Source: JAAXGX01 sp965203565 (GTDB lineage Bacteria > Acidobacteriota > Vicinamibacteria > Vicinamibacterales > UBA8438). Taken from it: a DNA stretch of 64,000 bases. Below the pieces are notes generated by a model. That model worked only from the letters and a program-made list of their open reading frames with translations, was not told the DNA's origin and made no database searches. Shown here in pieces: positions 1 through 7,638 of the stretch. The DNA lies in NCBI GenBank assembly GCA_965203565.1, contig OZ241896.1:2542001-2606000 (forward strand), read 5' to 3'. The translations under genes were made by a program, and so were the position numbers. Numbering within the stretch: position 1 is the first letter of the stretch; every line of letters begins with the position of its first letter.

Positions 1-90
1 GGTGACGTCCGGCGCCCGCCGGCCGCGGTAGTAGACCGTCCGTCCGTCCCGCAGGCTCGCCAGGTAGTCTTCCGCAGTCCGCAGCGCCAT
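1..90 (-). CDS. HpaB-like flavin hydroxylase / 4-hydroxybutyryl-CoA dehydratase family protein, N-terminal fragment
   Basis: The first 30 codons of a leftward gene run off the window edge. The translation starts MALRTAEDYLASLRDGRTVY and continues YRGRRAPDVT. An opening with 'YLxSLRDGR.VY..G..V.DVT' is typical of the 4-hydroxyphenylacetate 3-hydroxylase (HpaB) / 4-hydroxybutyryl-CoA dehydratase superfamily. The start is the ATG whose complement lies at 88-90. It follows the two CoA-transferase genes in the same direction with an 11-nt gap, so the three probably form one operon for catabolism of a CoA-linked or aromatic acid. The fragment is too short to choose between hydroxylase and dehydratase. 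Confidence 0.6.
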   Translation of the reverse strand, partial: MALRTAEDYLASLRDGRTVYYRGRRAPDVT

Positions 91-101
91 CGGTGCGCCT
101 C

Positions 102-755
102 TCAGCCGAACGCTCCCGGCGCCCGGTCCACGACGAGGTTCGCGCCGGTCGCCCGCCGCACCGCGTCGAGGGTGACCCCCTCGGCCAGCTCCCGCAGCGC
201 GAAGCCGGCCGGGGTGACGTCGATCACCGCCATCTCGGTGACGACCATCGTCACCACCTTCACGCCGGTCAGCGGCAAGGAGCAGCGCTCGACCAGCTTG
301 TGGCCGCCCTGCTTCGTGGCGTGCTCCATCGCCACGATCACCCGCTTGGCGCCGCCGACCAGGTCCATGGCGCCGCCCATCCCCTTGACCATCTTGCCCG
401 GGATCATCCAGTTCGCCAGGCTCCCTTCCCGGTCGACCTGCAGGGCGCCGAGCACGGTCAGGTCGAGGTGGCCGCCGCGCACCATGGCGAACGACTCGAC
501 GCTGCTGACGATCGACGAGCCGGGCAGCTCGGTCACCGTCTCCTTGCCGGCGTTGATCAGGTCGGGGTCGACCTGGTCCTGCGTCGGGTACGGCCCGATC
601 CCGAGCAGGCCGTTCTCCGAGTGGAGGGTGATCTCGATCCCGGGCGGGATGTGGTTGCCGACCAGCGTCGGAATCCCGATGCCGAGGTTGACGTAGTCGC
701 CGTCCCGCAGCTCCTGCGCCACACGCCGGACGATCCGTTCGCGCGGATCAGCCAT
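102..755 (-). CDS. scoB: 3-oxoacid-type CoA-transferase, subunit B
   Basis: Predicted beta subunit (217 aa, normal family length) of a two-subunit family I CoA-transferase that moves CoA between succinyl-CoA or acetyl-CoA and a 3-oxo acid. The N-terminus has 'GDYVNLGIGIPTL', followed by the SENGLLG segment carrying the catalytic glutamate that forms the glutamyl-CoA thioester. The glycine-rich 'KGMGGAMDL' segment is also present. Its ATG overlaps the end of the subunit A gene by 8 nt, implying translational coupling. The exact substrate (acetoacetate, 3-oxoadipate or another acid) cannot be read from the sequence; the HpaB-like neighbour leaves aromatic-acid breakdown possible. Confidence 0.92.
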   Translation of the reverse strand: MADPRERIVRRVAQELRDGDYVNLGIGIPTLVGNHIPPGIEITLHSENGLLGIGPYPTQDQVDPDLINAGKETVTELPGSSIVSSVESFAMVRGGHLDLTVLGALQVDREGSLANWMIPGKMVKGMGGAMDLVGGAKRVIVAMEHATKQGGHKLVERCSLPLTGVKVVTMVVTEMAVIDVTPAGFALRELAEGVTLDAVRRATGANLVVDRAPGAFG

Positions 756-1443
756 CCTGCAGCACCAGCCTCTCGATCCGTTTCTCGTAGCGGGCGCCCC
801 GGACGACGTGCTGCACGTAGATGCCGGGGGTGACGACCTGATCGGGGTCGATGTCGCCCGGCTCGACCAGCTCCTCCACCTCGGCTATCGTCACCCGCGC
901 CGCCGCCGCCATCATCGGGTTGAAGTTCTGCGCGGTCCGGTGGTAGACGAGGTTGCCGCGCCGGTCTCCCTTCCACGCCTTCACGAAGGCGAAGTCGGCG
1001 TGGAGCGGCTGCTCGAGGACGTGGCCGCGGCCGTCGATCACCCGCGTCTCCTTCCCCTCGGCCACCACCGTGCCGTAGCCGGTCGGGGTGAAGAACCCGC
1101 CGATCCCCGCGCCGCCGGCCCGCAGCCGCTCGGCGAACGTCCCCTGCGGGACCAGCTCCACCTCCAGCTCGCCGGCGAGGAACTGCCGCTCGAACTCCTT
1201 GTTCTCGCCGACGTAGGTGGCGATCATCTTCGTCACCTGCCGCGTCCGGAGCAGGACGCCGAGGCCGAAGTCATCGACCCCCGCGTTGTTGCTCACCGCG
1301 GTCAGACGCTTCGCGCCCCGGTCGCGGAGCGCGGCGATCAGGTTCTCGGGAATCCCGCACAACCCGAAGCCGCCCATCATGACCACGGCGCCGTCCGGCA
1401 CCAGCGCGGCGGCGGCGGACGCGTCGGGAAGCACCTTGTTCAT
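748..1443 (-). CDS. scoA: 3-oxoacid-type CoA-transferase, subunit A
   Basis: Alpha subunit (231 aa) of the same CoA-transferase. It shows the characteristic 'MMGGFGLCGIPENLI' near residue 25 and 'NNAGVDDFGLGVLL' around residues 50-65. Later it has 'GIGGFFTPTGYGT' and 'ADFAFVKAWKGDRRGNLVYHRTAQNFNPMMA' in two conserved blocks. It is the first gene of the leftward scoA-scoB-HpaB-like group. The start is the ATG at 1443. No clear terminator or divergent promoter could be assigned between it and otsB, but a dispersed 22-bp repeat lies in that gap. Confidence 0.92.
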   Translation of the reverse strand: MNKVLPDASAAAALVPDGAVVMMGGFGLCGIPENLIAALRDRGAKRLTAVSNNAGVDDFGLGVLLRTRQVTKMIATYVGENKEFERQFLAGELEVELVPQGTFAERLRAGGAGIGGFFTPTGYGTVVAEGKETRVIDGRGHVLEQPLHADFAFVKAWKGDRRGNLVYHRTAQNFNPMMAAAARVTIAEVEELVEPGDIDPDQVVTPGIYVQHVVRGARYEKRIERLVLQDG

Positions 1444-1486
1444 GCGCGCCGGATCATACCATCAGGCCGCCGGGGCGACGGCGCGC

Positions 1487-1508
1487 CGCGGGGCTCCGCC
1501 ACGGGCTG
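1487..1508 (+). repeat. Dispersed 22-bp repeat (IS-end-like) upstream of otsB
   Basis: This 22-bp copy begins CGCGGGG and ends CCACGGGCTG. Near-identical copies lie at 31212-31233 and 39457-39478, with a degenerate copy at 31002-31023. The last 10 bp match the outer right end of the insertion sequence at 58262. A TACACT hexamer (1511-1516) starts 2 bp after the repeat, just as TACACT starts 1 bp after the copy at 39457. The otsB GTG follows at 1531. Confidence 0.7.
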
Positions 1509-1530
1509 TGTACACTCGCGTGGCCGTCCC

Positions 1531-2334
1531 GTGAAAGAACGTTCGACGCTCGACCTGCCCTCGGCTCTCGACCCCGGCCACGCGGACCGCTGGCGGCGCG
1601 TCGTCCGCGGCGGGATCGTCTTCCTCGACTACGACGGCACCCTCACCCCGATCGTCGAACGCCCGGAGCTGGCGACGCTGCCAGCGGCGATGCGCCGGAC
1701 GCTCCGGCGGCTCGCGGCGGCGCTGCCGGTGGCGATAGTGTCGGGCCGGGACGCCGGGGTGGTCGCTGATCTCGTCGGCCTCGACGAACTGACCTACGTC
1801 GGGAGCCACGGCCTCGACATCGCCGGCGCTCCTGGGAGCGGCCTGCGCAAGGAGGTGGCGGCCTGGTGCGTCCCCGCGCTCGACGCCGCGGAGCGCCGGC
1901 TGCGCCGCGAGACGGCCGCCGTCGCCGGCGCGCTCGTCGAGCGCAAGCGGTTCAGCGTCTCCACCCACGTGCGCCGTGCCGCGCCGGCCGATCACGCCCG
2001 CGTCGAGGCGATCGTCGAGCAGGTCCGGCGGGCGCATCCGTCGCTCCGGCGCGAAGGCGGCAAGATGCTGTTCGAGCTGCGGCCGGACGTCGACTGGGAC
2101 AAGGGCGCCGCGGCCTGCTGGCTGATCGAGGCGCTGGGCCGCGACCGGTCGTCGGCCCTCTTCATCGGCGACGACCTGACGGACGAGAGCGTGTTCCGCG
2201 CCCTGGCCGGAAGCGGGACCGGCGTCGTCGTCGCGGAGACGGACCGTCCGACCGCCGCCGAGCTGCGCCTCCGCAACCCGGACGAAGTGCGGAGGCTGCT
2301 GGAGCAGATTTGTTTGACGGGGGGGGGGGGGTAG
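1531..2334 (+). CDS. otsB: Trehalose-phosphatase (HAD superfamily)
   Basis: Dephosphorylates trehalose 6-phosphate to trehalose in the cytoplasm (267 aa, normal length). HAD motif I is 'FLDYDGTLTP' near residue 32, motif II is 'IVSGRD', and motif IV is 'FIGDDLTDESVF' near the C-terminus. The reading frame stays open far upstream, but the GTG at 1531 gives a normal N-terminus and follows a possible -10 box (TACACT, 1511-1516). No trehalose-6-phosphate synthase gene is adjacent, so OtsA must be elsewhere. The last codons run through a tract of 13 G residues, so the C-terminal end is sensitive to slippage or sequencing error. Confidence 0.9.
   Translation: MKERSTLDLPSALDPGHADRWRRVVRGGIVFLDYDGTLTPIVERPELATLPAAMRRTLRRLAAALPVAIVSGRDAGVVADLVGLDELTYVGSHGLDIAGAPGSGLRKEVAAWCVPALDAAERRLRRETAAVAGALVERKRFSVSTHVRRAAPADHARVEAIVEQVRRAHPSLRREGGKMLFELRPDVDWDKGAAACWLIEALGRDRSSALFIGDDLTDESVFRALAGSGTGVVVAETDRPTAAELRLRNPDEVRRLLEQICLTGGGG
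2319..2331 (+). repeat. Homopolymer tract of 13 G at the 3' end of otsB
   Basis: Thirteen consecutive G residues encode the final glycines of OtsB and end at its TAG stop, 55 nt before the RTX start. Such tracts are prone to polymerase slippage and to base-calling error. Confidence 0.85.
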
Positions 2335-2385
2335 TAGGATATTGTGACGGCTGAATCAGGTATCCGCGGACCGCAGGGGAGCGGC

Positions 2386-4656
2386 ATGGCGATTATCGAC
2401 GGCACGAGGCGCGGCGAACAGCTTTCCGGCGATTCCACCGACGACACGATCCTGGGCGCAGGCGGCGACGACGTCCTGCGGGGCGGCGGCGGCGACGACC
2501 ACCTGATCGGCAACACCGGTGACGACCAGCTTTACGGCGGCGCGGGCGACGACACGCTCTGGGGCGGCGCCGACGACGACCTGCTCTCGGGCGGCGACGG
2601 CGGCGACCGGATCGTCGGCGGCTCGGGTCGGGACACGGCGACCTACTCCGGCTCGGCGTCCGGCGTGACGGTGGACCTCGCCGACGGCGCCGGGTCCGGC
2701 GGCGACGCGGACGGCGACACGCTCGACCGCATCGAGGACGTCGTCGGCTCGGCGCACGCCGACCGGCTCACCGGCGACGACGGTCCCAACCTGCTCCGGG
2801 CCGGCGACGGCGACGACGTTCTGATCGGCAACGGCGACAGAGACCGGCTGTACGGCGACGCGGGCGACGACACGCTCCGGGGCGGGGACGGGGACGATCG
2901 GGTCGCCGGCGGCGCGGACGACGACGTGCTGGAGGGCGGCGCCGGCAGCGACACGATCCATGGCGCCGGCGGCGCCGACACGCTCCGAGGCGGCGACGAC
3001 GACGACTGGCTGATCGGCAACGCCGCCGCCGACCGGCTGTACGGCGACGCGGGCGCCGACACGCTCTGGGGCGGCAACGGCGACGATCGGCTGACGGGCG
3101 GCGCGGGCGACGACACGCTCGAGGGCGGCGTGGGCGAAGACACCTTCGTTTTCCGCGCCGGGCACGGCAGCGACACCATCATGCGTTTCGCGGACGGAGA
3201 CGACCGCATCGACCTGACGGCGCTGGGGGTCTCGGCGTTTTCCGGCCTGAAGACGACGACGACGTCGGTCGGGACGCTGATCGATCTGGAGAGTGCGGGC
3301 GGCGGCTCGGTCTTGCTCGCCGGCTTCGCCATCGACGACCTCGATGCGTCCGACTTCGTGTTCGCGCAGGAGGGTGCGGAGGAAACCGACGCCGACGACG
3401 AGGGGCGCGCGCGCGAGGACGACAGCAACACGATCCGGGGTGATGACGGCGACAACCTGCTGCGCGGCACTACCGGTAACGATCGGCTGTACGGCGAAGG
3501 CGGCGACGACACGCTGTACGGCGAAGCCGGCAACGACCGGATGTACGGCGGCGACGGTGACGACAGAGTCTCCGACGGCGTCGGTGAAGACGAAATCCAC
3601 GGCGGCGCCGGCGACGACTACATCGTCCTGGCTTCCGGTGACGGCGACGACGTGGTTTCAGGCGGCGCCGGTGACGATACGATCCTGGCCGATCCGCTTG
3701 AAGTGAATGGAAAGAACACCATCAATCCAACGGGCGCCAGCACGTACTCGGGCGGCGCCGGCAACGACAACATCCATATCTGGAACGACGGCGACAACAC
3801 TATTTCGGGCGGCGCCGGCAACGACAGAATCGACATTCGAACGTTCGCGGATGGCGACAACACGGTTTCGGGCGGTGATGGCGACGACTTACTCAACGTC
3901 AACTATGCTGTCAACGCGGCTGACGGCATAAGCGGCCCGCGTGGTGACAACACGGTTTCGGGCGGCCTCGGCGACGACCACATCAACATTGGCGGTTTTG
4001 GTGACAACACAGCTTCAGGCGGCCCCGGCGACGACGACATCTACATTGCCGGTGTTGGCGACAACACGATTTCGGGCGGTCCCGGTAATGACAGGTTCCA
4101 TATCGATGGTCAATTTACCAGCGGTGACCACACGATCTCGGGTGATGCCGGCGATGACCGTATCGACGACTACGGCGGTGGAGACGACACGATATCGGGC
4201 GGGGACGGCAACGATAGAATCCAGGTGGTCCACGGCGACAACACAATTTCTGGTGATGCCGGCGACGACGAAATCATCGATTACGGTCGGGGGAACGATA
4301 CGATCTCAGGCGGGGACGGCAACGATCTAATCCGGGTCGTCACATACGCAAGCAACAATAACAACGGCGGTGACAACACGATCTCGGGCGACGCCGGCGA
4401 CGACGTCCTCGAGGGCGGCCCCGGCGACGACACCTTCATCTTCCGAAGCGGGCACGGCAGCGACACCGTCAATCGCTTCGGTCAGGGGGACGACGTCATC
4501 GACCTGACGGCGTTCGGCCTCTCGGGATTCTCCAGCCTGAAGATCTCTCAGGCTTCCGGCGGGGCATTGATCGACCTGGAGAGCCACGGCGGCGGCACGA
4601 TCCTGCTCGCCGGCGTCGCCCCCGGCGACCTGGACGCTTCGGACTTCGCGTTCTGA
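2386..4656 (+). CDS. Large RTX-type calcium-binding repeat protein
   Basis: A predicted extracellular protein of 756 aa made almost wholly of glycine/aspartate-rich nonapeptide repeats (GGxGxDxLx), which fold as calcium-binding beta-rolls. A first block of classic repeats (about residues 10-265) ends in a roughly 75-residue module (DTFVFRAGHGSDTI through LDASDFVF). A second block of shorter 'DNTISGGxGND' repeats follows, then a second copy of that module at the C-terminus. There is no N-terminal signal peptide, which fits type I secretion, but no TolC/HlyB/HlyD-type exporter is next to it. The ATG at 2386 is preferred over the GTG at 2344 because a GGGGA ribosome site lies 5-6 nt upstream. 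The function beyond calcium binding is unknown. Confidence 0.85.
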   Translation: MAIIDGTRRGEQLSGDSTDDTILGAGGDDVLRGGGGDDHLIGNTGDDQLYGGAGDDTLWGGADDDLLSGGDGGDRIVGGSGRDTATYSGSASGVTVDLADGAGSGGDADGDTLDRIEDVVGSAHADRLTGDDGPNLLRAGDGDDVLIGNGDRDRLYGDAGDDTLRGGDGDDRVAGGADDDVLEGGAGSDTIHGAGGADTLRGGDDDDWLIGNAAADRLYGDAGADTLWGGNGDDRLTGGAGDDTLEGGVGEDTFVFRAGHGSDTIMRFADGDDRIDLTALGVSAFSGLKTTTTSVGTLIDLESAGGGSVLLAGFAIDDLDASDFVFAQEGAEETDADDEGRAREDDSNTIRGDDGDNLLRGTTGNDRLYGEGGDDTLYGEAGNDRMYGGDGDDRVSDGVGEDEIHGGAGDDYIVLASGDGDDVVSGGAGDDTILADPLEVNGKNTINPTGASTYSGGAGNDNIHIWNDGDNTISGGAGNDRIDIRTFADGDNTVSGGDGDDLLNVNYAVNAADGISGPRGDNTVSGGLGDDHINIGGFGDNTASGGPGDDDIYIAGVGDNTISGGPGNDRFHIDGQFTSGDHTISGDAGDDRIDDYGGGDDTISGGDGNDRIQVVHGDNTISGDAGDDEIIDYGRGNDTISGGDGNDLIRVVTYASNNNNGGDNTISGDAGDDVLEGGPGDDTFIFRSGHGSDTVNRFGQGDDVIDLTAFGLSGFSSLKISQASGGALIDLESHGGGTILLAGVAPGDLDASDFAF

Positions 4657-4657
4657 C

Positions 4658-4700
4658 GGGCGCGCCGGCGGCGGCGGTCAATCCCCCCGGCGCGCGCCCC
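4658..4700. terminator. Possible bidirectional GC-rich hairpin between convergent genes
   Basis: GGGCGCGCCGG just after the RTX stop can pair imperfectly with CCGGCGCGCGCCC at 4688-4700, which lies inside the 3' end of the convergent cytochrome gene. There is no U-tract, so this is only a candidate shared terminator. Confidence 0.3.
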
Positions 4701-5070
4701 GGACGTGCTTGTGGCACTGGACGCAGTTCAGCGTCATCTCCATGTAGGCCAGCGACACGCCGTCGGTGTTGCCGGCGTTCGCCTCGTCGATCAGCGACCG
4801 GGCCGACTCCCGGAAGTCGCTGGCGTAATGGAGGTACTCGGCGGTCCGGAGCGGGCTCCAGGTCGAGGCTTCGCTGAGCAGCGCCAGCTCGTTGGCGAGC
4901 CGCGCAGCGCCGGCGTGGTCGCCCAGGACGACCGACGCCAGCAGCGCCTGGGCGTGGTCGAGCTTCTCGCGCATGAGCCGGCCGACGCCGGGTTGCTGCG
5001 CCGAGCCGGCGGCGGCGCCGGCGATGAGCAGGACCCCGATCAGCCAAGTCGTTCGCGTCCGGTGCATCAT
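4678..5070 (-). CDS. Small periplasmic c-type cytochrome
   Basis: A 130-aa exported protein with an N-terminal signal (TTWLIGVLLIAGAAAGSAQQ). A single haem-attachment site, 'NCVQCHKHVRG', lies near the C-terminus. A C-terminal CxxCH on a predicted helical body resembles cytochrome c'-like proteins, so a periplasmic electron-transfer or ligand-binding role is likely. The start is the first of two tandem ATGs at 5070, preceded by a GAAAGGA ribosome site. It heads leftward toward the convergent RTX gene and appears monocistronic. Confidence 0.72.
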   Translation of the reverse strand: MMHRTRTTWLIGVLLIAGAAAGSAQQPGVGRLMREKLDHAQALLASVVLGDHAGAARLANELALLSEASTWSPLRTAEYLHYASDFRESARSLIDEANAGNTDGVSLAYMEMTLNCVQCHKHVRGARRGD

Positions 5071-5144
5071 CTGATTCCGTCCTTTCGCTGGCGCCTTGCG
5101 CGGCGCGCGGCCGGTCGAACGGGCGGCGGACGCCGGCCGGAGGG

Positions 5145-6188
5145 TCATCGGGCGCCGGGCGCCGCGCGGCCGGCCGCTTCCCGCTCGCGGGCGCGCGCGC
5201 CGCTCAGCGTGTGGATCACGCCGTAGTTCCCCTCGTGGCAGGCGTACTCCAGGAAGGGCTGGTCGAGCCGGCTCAGCGGGACCTCCACCGTCCACGGCCG
5301 GGTGAACCTGGCCGGGTCCTCGACGGTCAACTCGTACCGGATCGTCCCGGCGTCCACCCGGGTGAACCGCTCGACCAGACGCATCGTCTCGGTCGGGACG
5401 CGCCACGTCGCCAGCCAGCGCTCGCCGGTCTTGTCGAGGAAGTTCCGCGTCTCGACCACCAGCATCCCGCCCTCCCACCGGCCCACGCCTTCGCCGAGCC
5501 AGTGGCGGACCGCGCCGTGCGGACGGCCGTCGGTCGGGACGATCCGCCGGTCGCGGAACTGCTCCCCCTGGAGCACCACCCAGCCGGGGCTCTGGGAGAT
5601 CTTCTGGGGGCCGCCGGCGGTGCCGGTCCAGACCGAGCCGGGCAGGCCGTCGGTATGGCACCGCTCGCCGGTGTCGACGTCACGCCACGTGTTGAACGGG
5701 CCCTTGCCGTAGCTGGCCGTGTTCCGGTCGCTCTCGCGCCGCAGCGCCGGCGTGAACGGTATCCGGCCGTCCGGACCGGTGATCAGCGACGTGCGGGTGA
5801 ACACGCGCTCCGGCTCGCCGGTGTCCTGCCAGAACCGGTTGTAGGTGCCGGTCGGCTGGGTGTCGGTCAGGGGGCTGGGTCCCTCGGCCGCCTGCCGGCC
5901 GTCCCGGCAGACCCGGGACTGCGACGCGCCGCAGCGCCCTTCCACGAGCGCCGTCGCCTCCTCGACCGTGTAGAACTCCCTGCCGGCCAGCTCGGCCGGC
6001 CGCTCGAGCGGCGTTTCGGTCTCGTTCCGCCACACGCCCCGCAGGTCCGGCTCGCCCCACGGCGTGCGGAGGGCCGCCGCCCCGTCCGCCCGGTCCTGCC
6101 CCGCCGCCGCGCCGGACCCCGGCGGCCCGCCCGCGGCCAGCACTACCGCCGCCGCCAGCAGCGCCGCCGGACGTCGATGATGGCGCAT
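5145..6188 (-). CDS. Secreted protein of a 'PDLxGVW' family, function unknown
   Basis: A 347-aa protein with a clear signal peptide (residues 1-30, Ala-rich, ending near GAAAGQ). Conserved-looking blocks are 'WGEPDLRGVWRNE' near residue 45, 'GEGVGRWEGGMLVVETRNF' in the middle and 'MRLVERFTRVD' later. The same block order recurs in the protein at 6688-7548, so the two are paralogues. I recall such proteins as frequent, uncharacterised secreted proteins in Acidobacteriota. The start at 6188 is favoured by the signal peptide and a GAGGGG ribosome site. It is third in a leftward run 7548-6212-5145 with short gaps. Confidence 0.75.
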   Translation of the reverse strand: MRHHRRPAALLAAAVVLAAGGPPGSGAAAGQDRADGAAALRTPWGEPDLRGVWRNETETPLERPAELAGREFYTVEEATALVEGRCGASQSRVCRDGRQAAEGPSPLTDTQPTGTYNRFWQDTGEPERVFTRTSLITGPDGRIPFTPALRRESDRNTASYGKGPFNTWRDVDTGERCHTDGLPGSVWTGTAGGPQKISQSPGWVVLQGEQFRDRRIVPTDGRPHGAVRHWLGEGVGRWEGGMLVVETRNFLDKTGERWLATWRVPTETMRLVERFTRVDAGTIRYELTVEDPARFTRPWTVEVPLSRLDQPFLEYACHEGNYGVIHTLSGARAREREAAGRAAPGAR

Positions 6189-6211
6189 CGCGCCCCTCGC
6201 TTCCTGCGCCG

Positions 6212-6649
6212 TCACCGCCGCGGCTCGCTCGGGTCGCGCCCGTCGAGCGGGGCGCCCGTGCCGGACGACCCCATGAACAGGTGCGTCCCGTCCGGCAGCG
6301 TCAGGTCCCGGCCGTTCGCCCGGTTGCTGCCGTCTATCGCCTGGTAGCCGTCGACGACGATCTCCGTGCCGGCCTCCAGCGAATCTTTCGTGAAGCCGCG
6401 CCGCACCAGGGAGTTCGGCGGCCCGCCTTCGATCATCCACTGCTCCACCGTGCCGTCCGGCCGGGTGACGTCGAGGTGGATCCAGGCGTGCGGGTTGATC
6501 CACTCCATCCGCGTCACCGTTCCCTCCAGCCGGACCGGCCGGTCGGCGTCGAACTCCGCCCCGAACGCATGGTGCGCCCCCGCCGGCGCCGCCAGCGCGC
6601 CGAGCAGAAGGCCGGCGCACGCCGCCGCCGCGATTCGCTCCGCCCGCAT
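6212..6649 (-). CDS. DUF6152-type secreted protein
   Basis: A 145-aa exported protein with signal peptide (AERIAAAACAGLLLGALAAP, then AGA) and a mature start rich in His ('HHAFGAEFDADRPV'). The segment 'LEGTVTRMEWINPHAWIHLDV' is the hallmark of the DUF6152 family, a small beta-rich periplasmic domain. It lies between two paralogous PDLxGVW proteins with gaps of 23 and 38 nt, so the three are probably co-transcribed and may work together at the cell surface. No enzymatic motif is visible. Confidence 0.78.
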   Translation of the reverse strand: MRAERIAAAACAGLLLGALAAPAGAHHAFGAEFDADRPVRLEGTVTRMEWINPHAWIHLDVTRPDGTVEQWMIEGGPPNSLVRRGFTKDSLEAGTEIVVDGYQAIDGSNRANGRDLTLPDGTHLFMGSSGTGAPLDGRDPSEPRR

Positions 6650-6687
6650 CGGATCCCCCTCCATCTCAGGCGCCCGCTCCCGCGCCG

Positions 6688-7548
6688 TCACGGGACCGGC
6701 CGGCTCAGGGAGCCGAGCAGCAGCGGCTCCACGAACTCCAGACACCGGAACTCCATCACCTGCGCCCCCTCGTCCATCCGCCGGTACAGCGGCATCCGCA
6801 TCGTCCAGGGCCGCTCGAACACGTTCGGGTCCTCGATGGCGGCTTCGTAGTCGAGGTGGTACGGCGTCGCCGGCGTGTACCGCTCGACCACGCGCAGGGC
6901 GTCGCTGTGGAAGTTGCCGGCCCGGTCGAACCAGGTCAGTCCGTTGAACCCGGTCACCTCGACCACGAGCGTGTCGCCCTCCCACCGGCCGTTCGACCAC
7001 CCCATCCAGCTATCGATCGCCGGCTGCCCGTGATCGGTCAGATGGACGATCCGCGTGGCGCTTGAGAACGCGTAGGCGATCGTGATCTCGTCGTCCCCCT
7101 GCACGATCCGGAACGGGAAGGGAAGGTAGGTGGCCCGCGGGACCCCCGGCAGGTAGCACTTCACCTCCGGGTCGCCGATCTCCCGGTTCCACGGATCGAC
7201 GACCATCCGCTGCGCGAAGTTCTCCCGCTTCTTCGCGGCGGCCCACGGCTGGTACGGAATCTCGCCGTCGACCACGCCGCGGCCGGCGGGGACCGCGCCG
7301 ATCGCGCCCATCGCGAGCACCGGCGGCGGGAGCGCGACGTGGTCCTCGACGTCCCAGTGGGCCGTGCCGAGCGCCTGCCAGACGCCGTTGAGGTCCGGGC
7401 GGCCGGTCCCCGGCAGCCGGGGCGCCCGGTAGCCGTCCCCCTGCGCCGCCGGTTGCGCGGCGGCGATCGCCGTCAGCGCCGCGCCGGCGGCGATCGCCGC
7501 GCCCAGCGCCGCGCTCCGGAGCGCTCCGCCGCCCAGCAGCTTCGACAT
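6688..7548 (-). CDS. Secreted protein of the 'PDLxGVW' family, function unknown
   Basis: A 286-aa exported protein with a hydrophobic Ala-rich signal (residues 8-34). It shares with the protein at 5145-6188 the blocks 'GRPDLNGVWQALG', 'WSNGRWEGDTLVVEVTGFNGLTWFD' and 'RVVERYTP'. It has no Walker, metal-hydrolase or haem motifs. It is the first gene of the three-gene secreted cluster and is separated by 90 nt from the RND efflux operon, which runs in the same direction upstream. A metal-related or envelope role is possible from that position but unproven. Confidence 0.75.
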   Translation of the reverse strand: MSKLLGGGALRSAALGAAIAAGAALTAIAAAQPAAQGDGYRAPRLPGTGRPDLNGVWQALGTAHWDVEDHVALPPPVLAMGAIGAVPAGRGVVDGEIPYQPWAAAKKRENFAQRMVVDPWNREIGDPEVKCYLPGVPRATYLPFPFRIVQGDDEITIAYAFSSATRIVHLTDHGQPAIDSWMGWSNGRWEGDTLVVEVTGFNGLTWFDRAGNFHSDALRVVERYTPATPYHLDYEAAIEDPNVFERPWTMRMPLYRRMDEGAQVMEFRCLEFVEPLLLGSLSRPVP

Positions 7549-7638
7549 CGTGCGACGTCCCTCTTGCGGGGAATTCTGTGCGTGCGGTCCCGCGGTGTCA
7601 AGCGGGCGCGGGCGGGGGACGATCCGTCCGCCGCCGCG

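Noticed and set aside
2390..4650. Tandem short repeats that could suggest a CRISPR array or minisatellite
   Set aside because: The repeats keep a 27-nt codon-based period encoding GGxGxDxLx with variable third positions. They are coding RTX repeats, without constant repeats and unique spacers.
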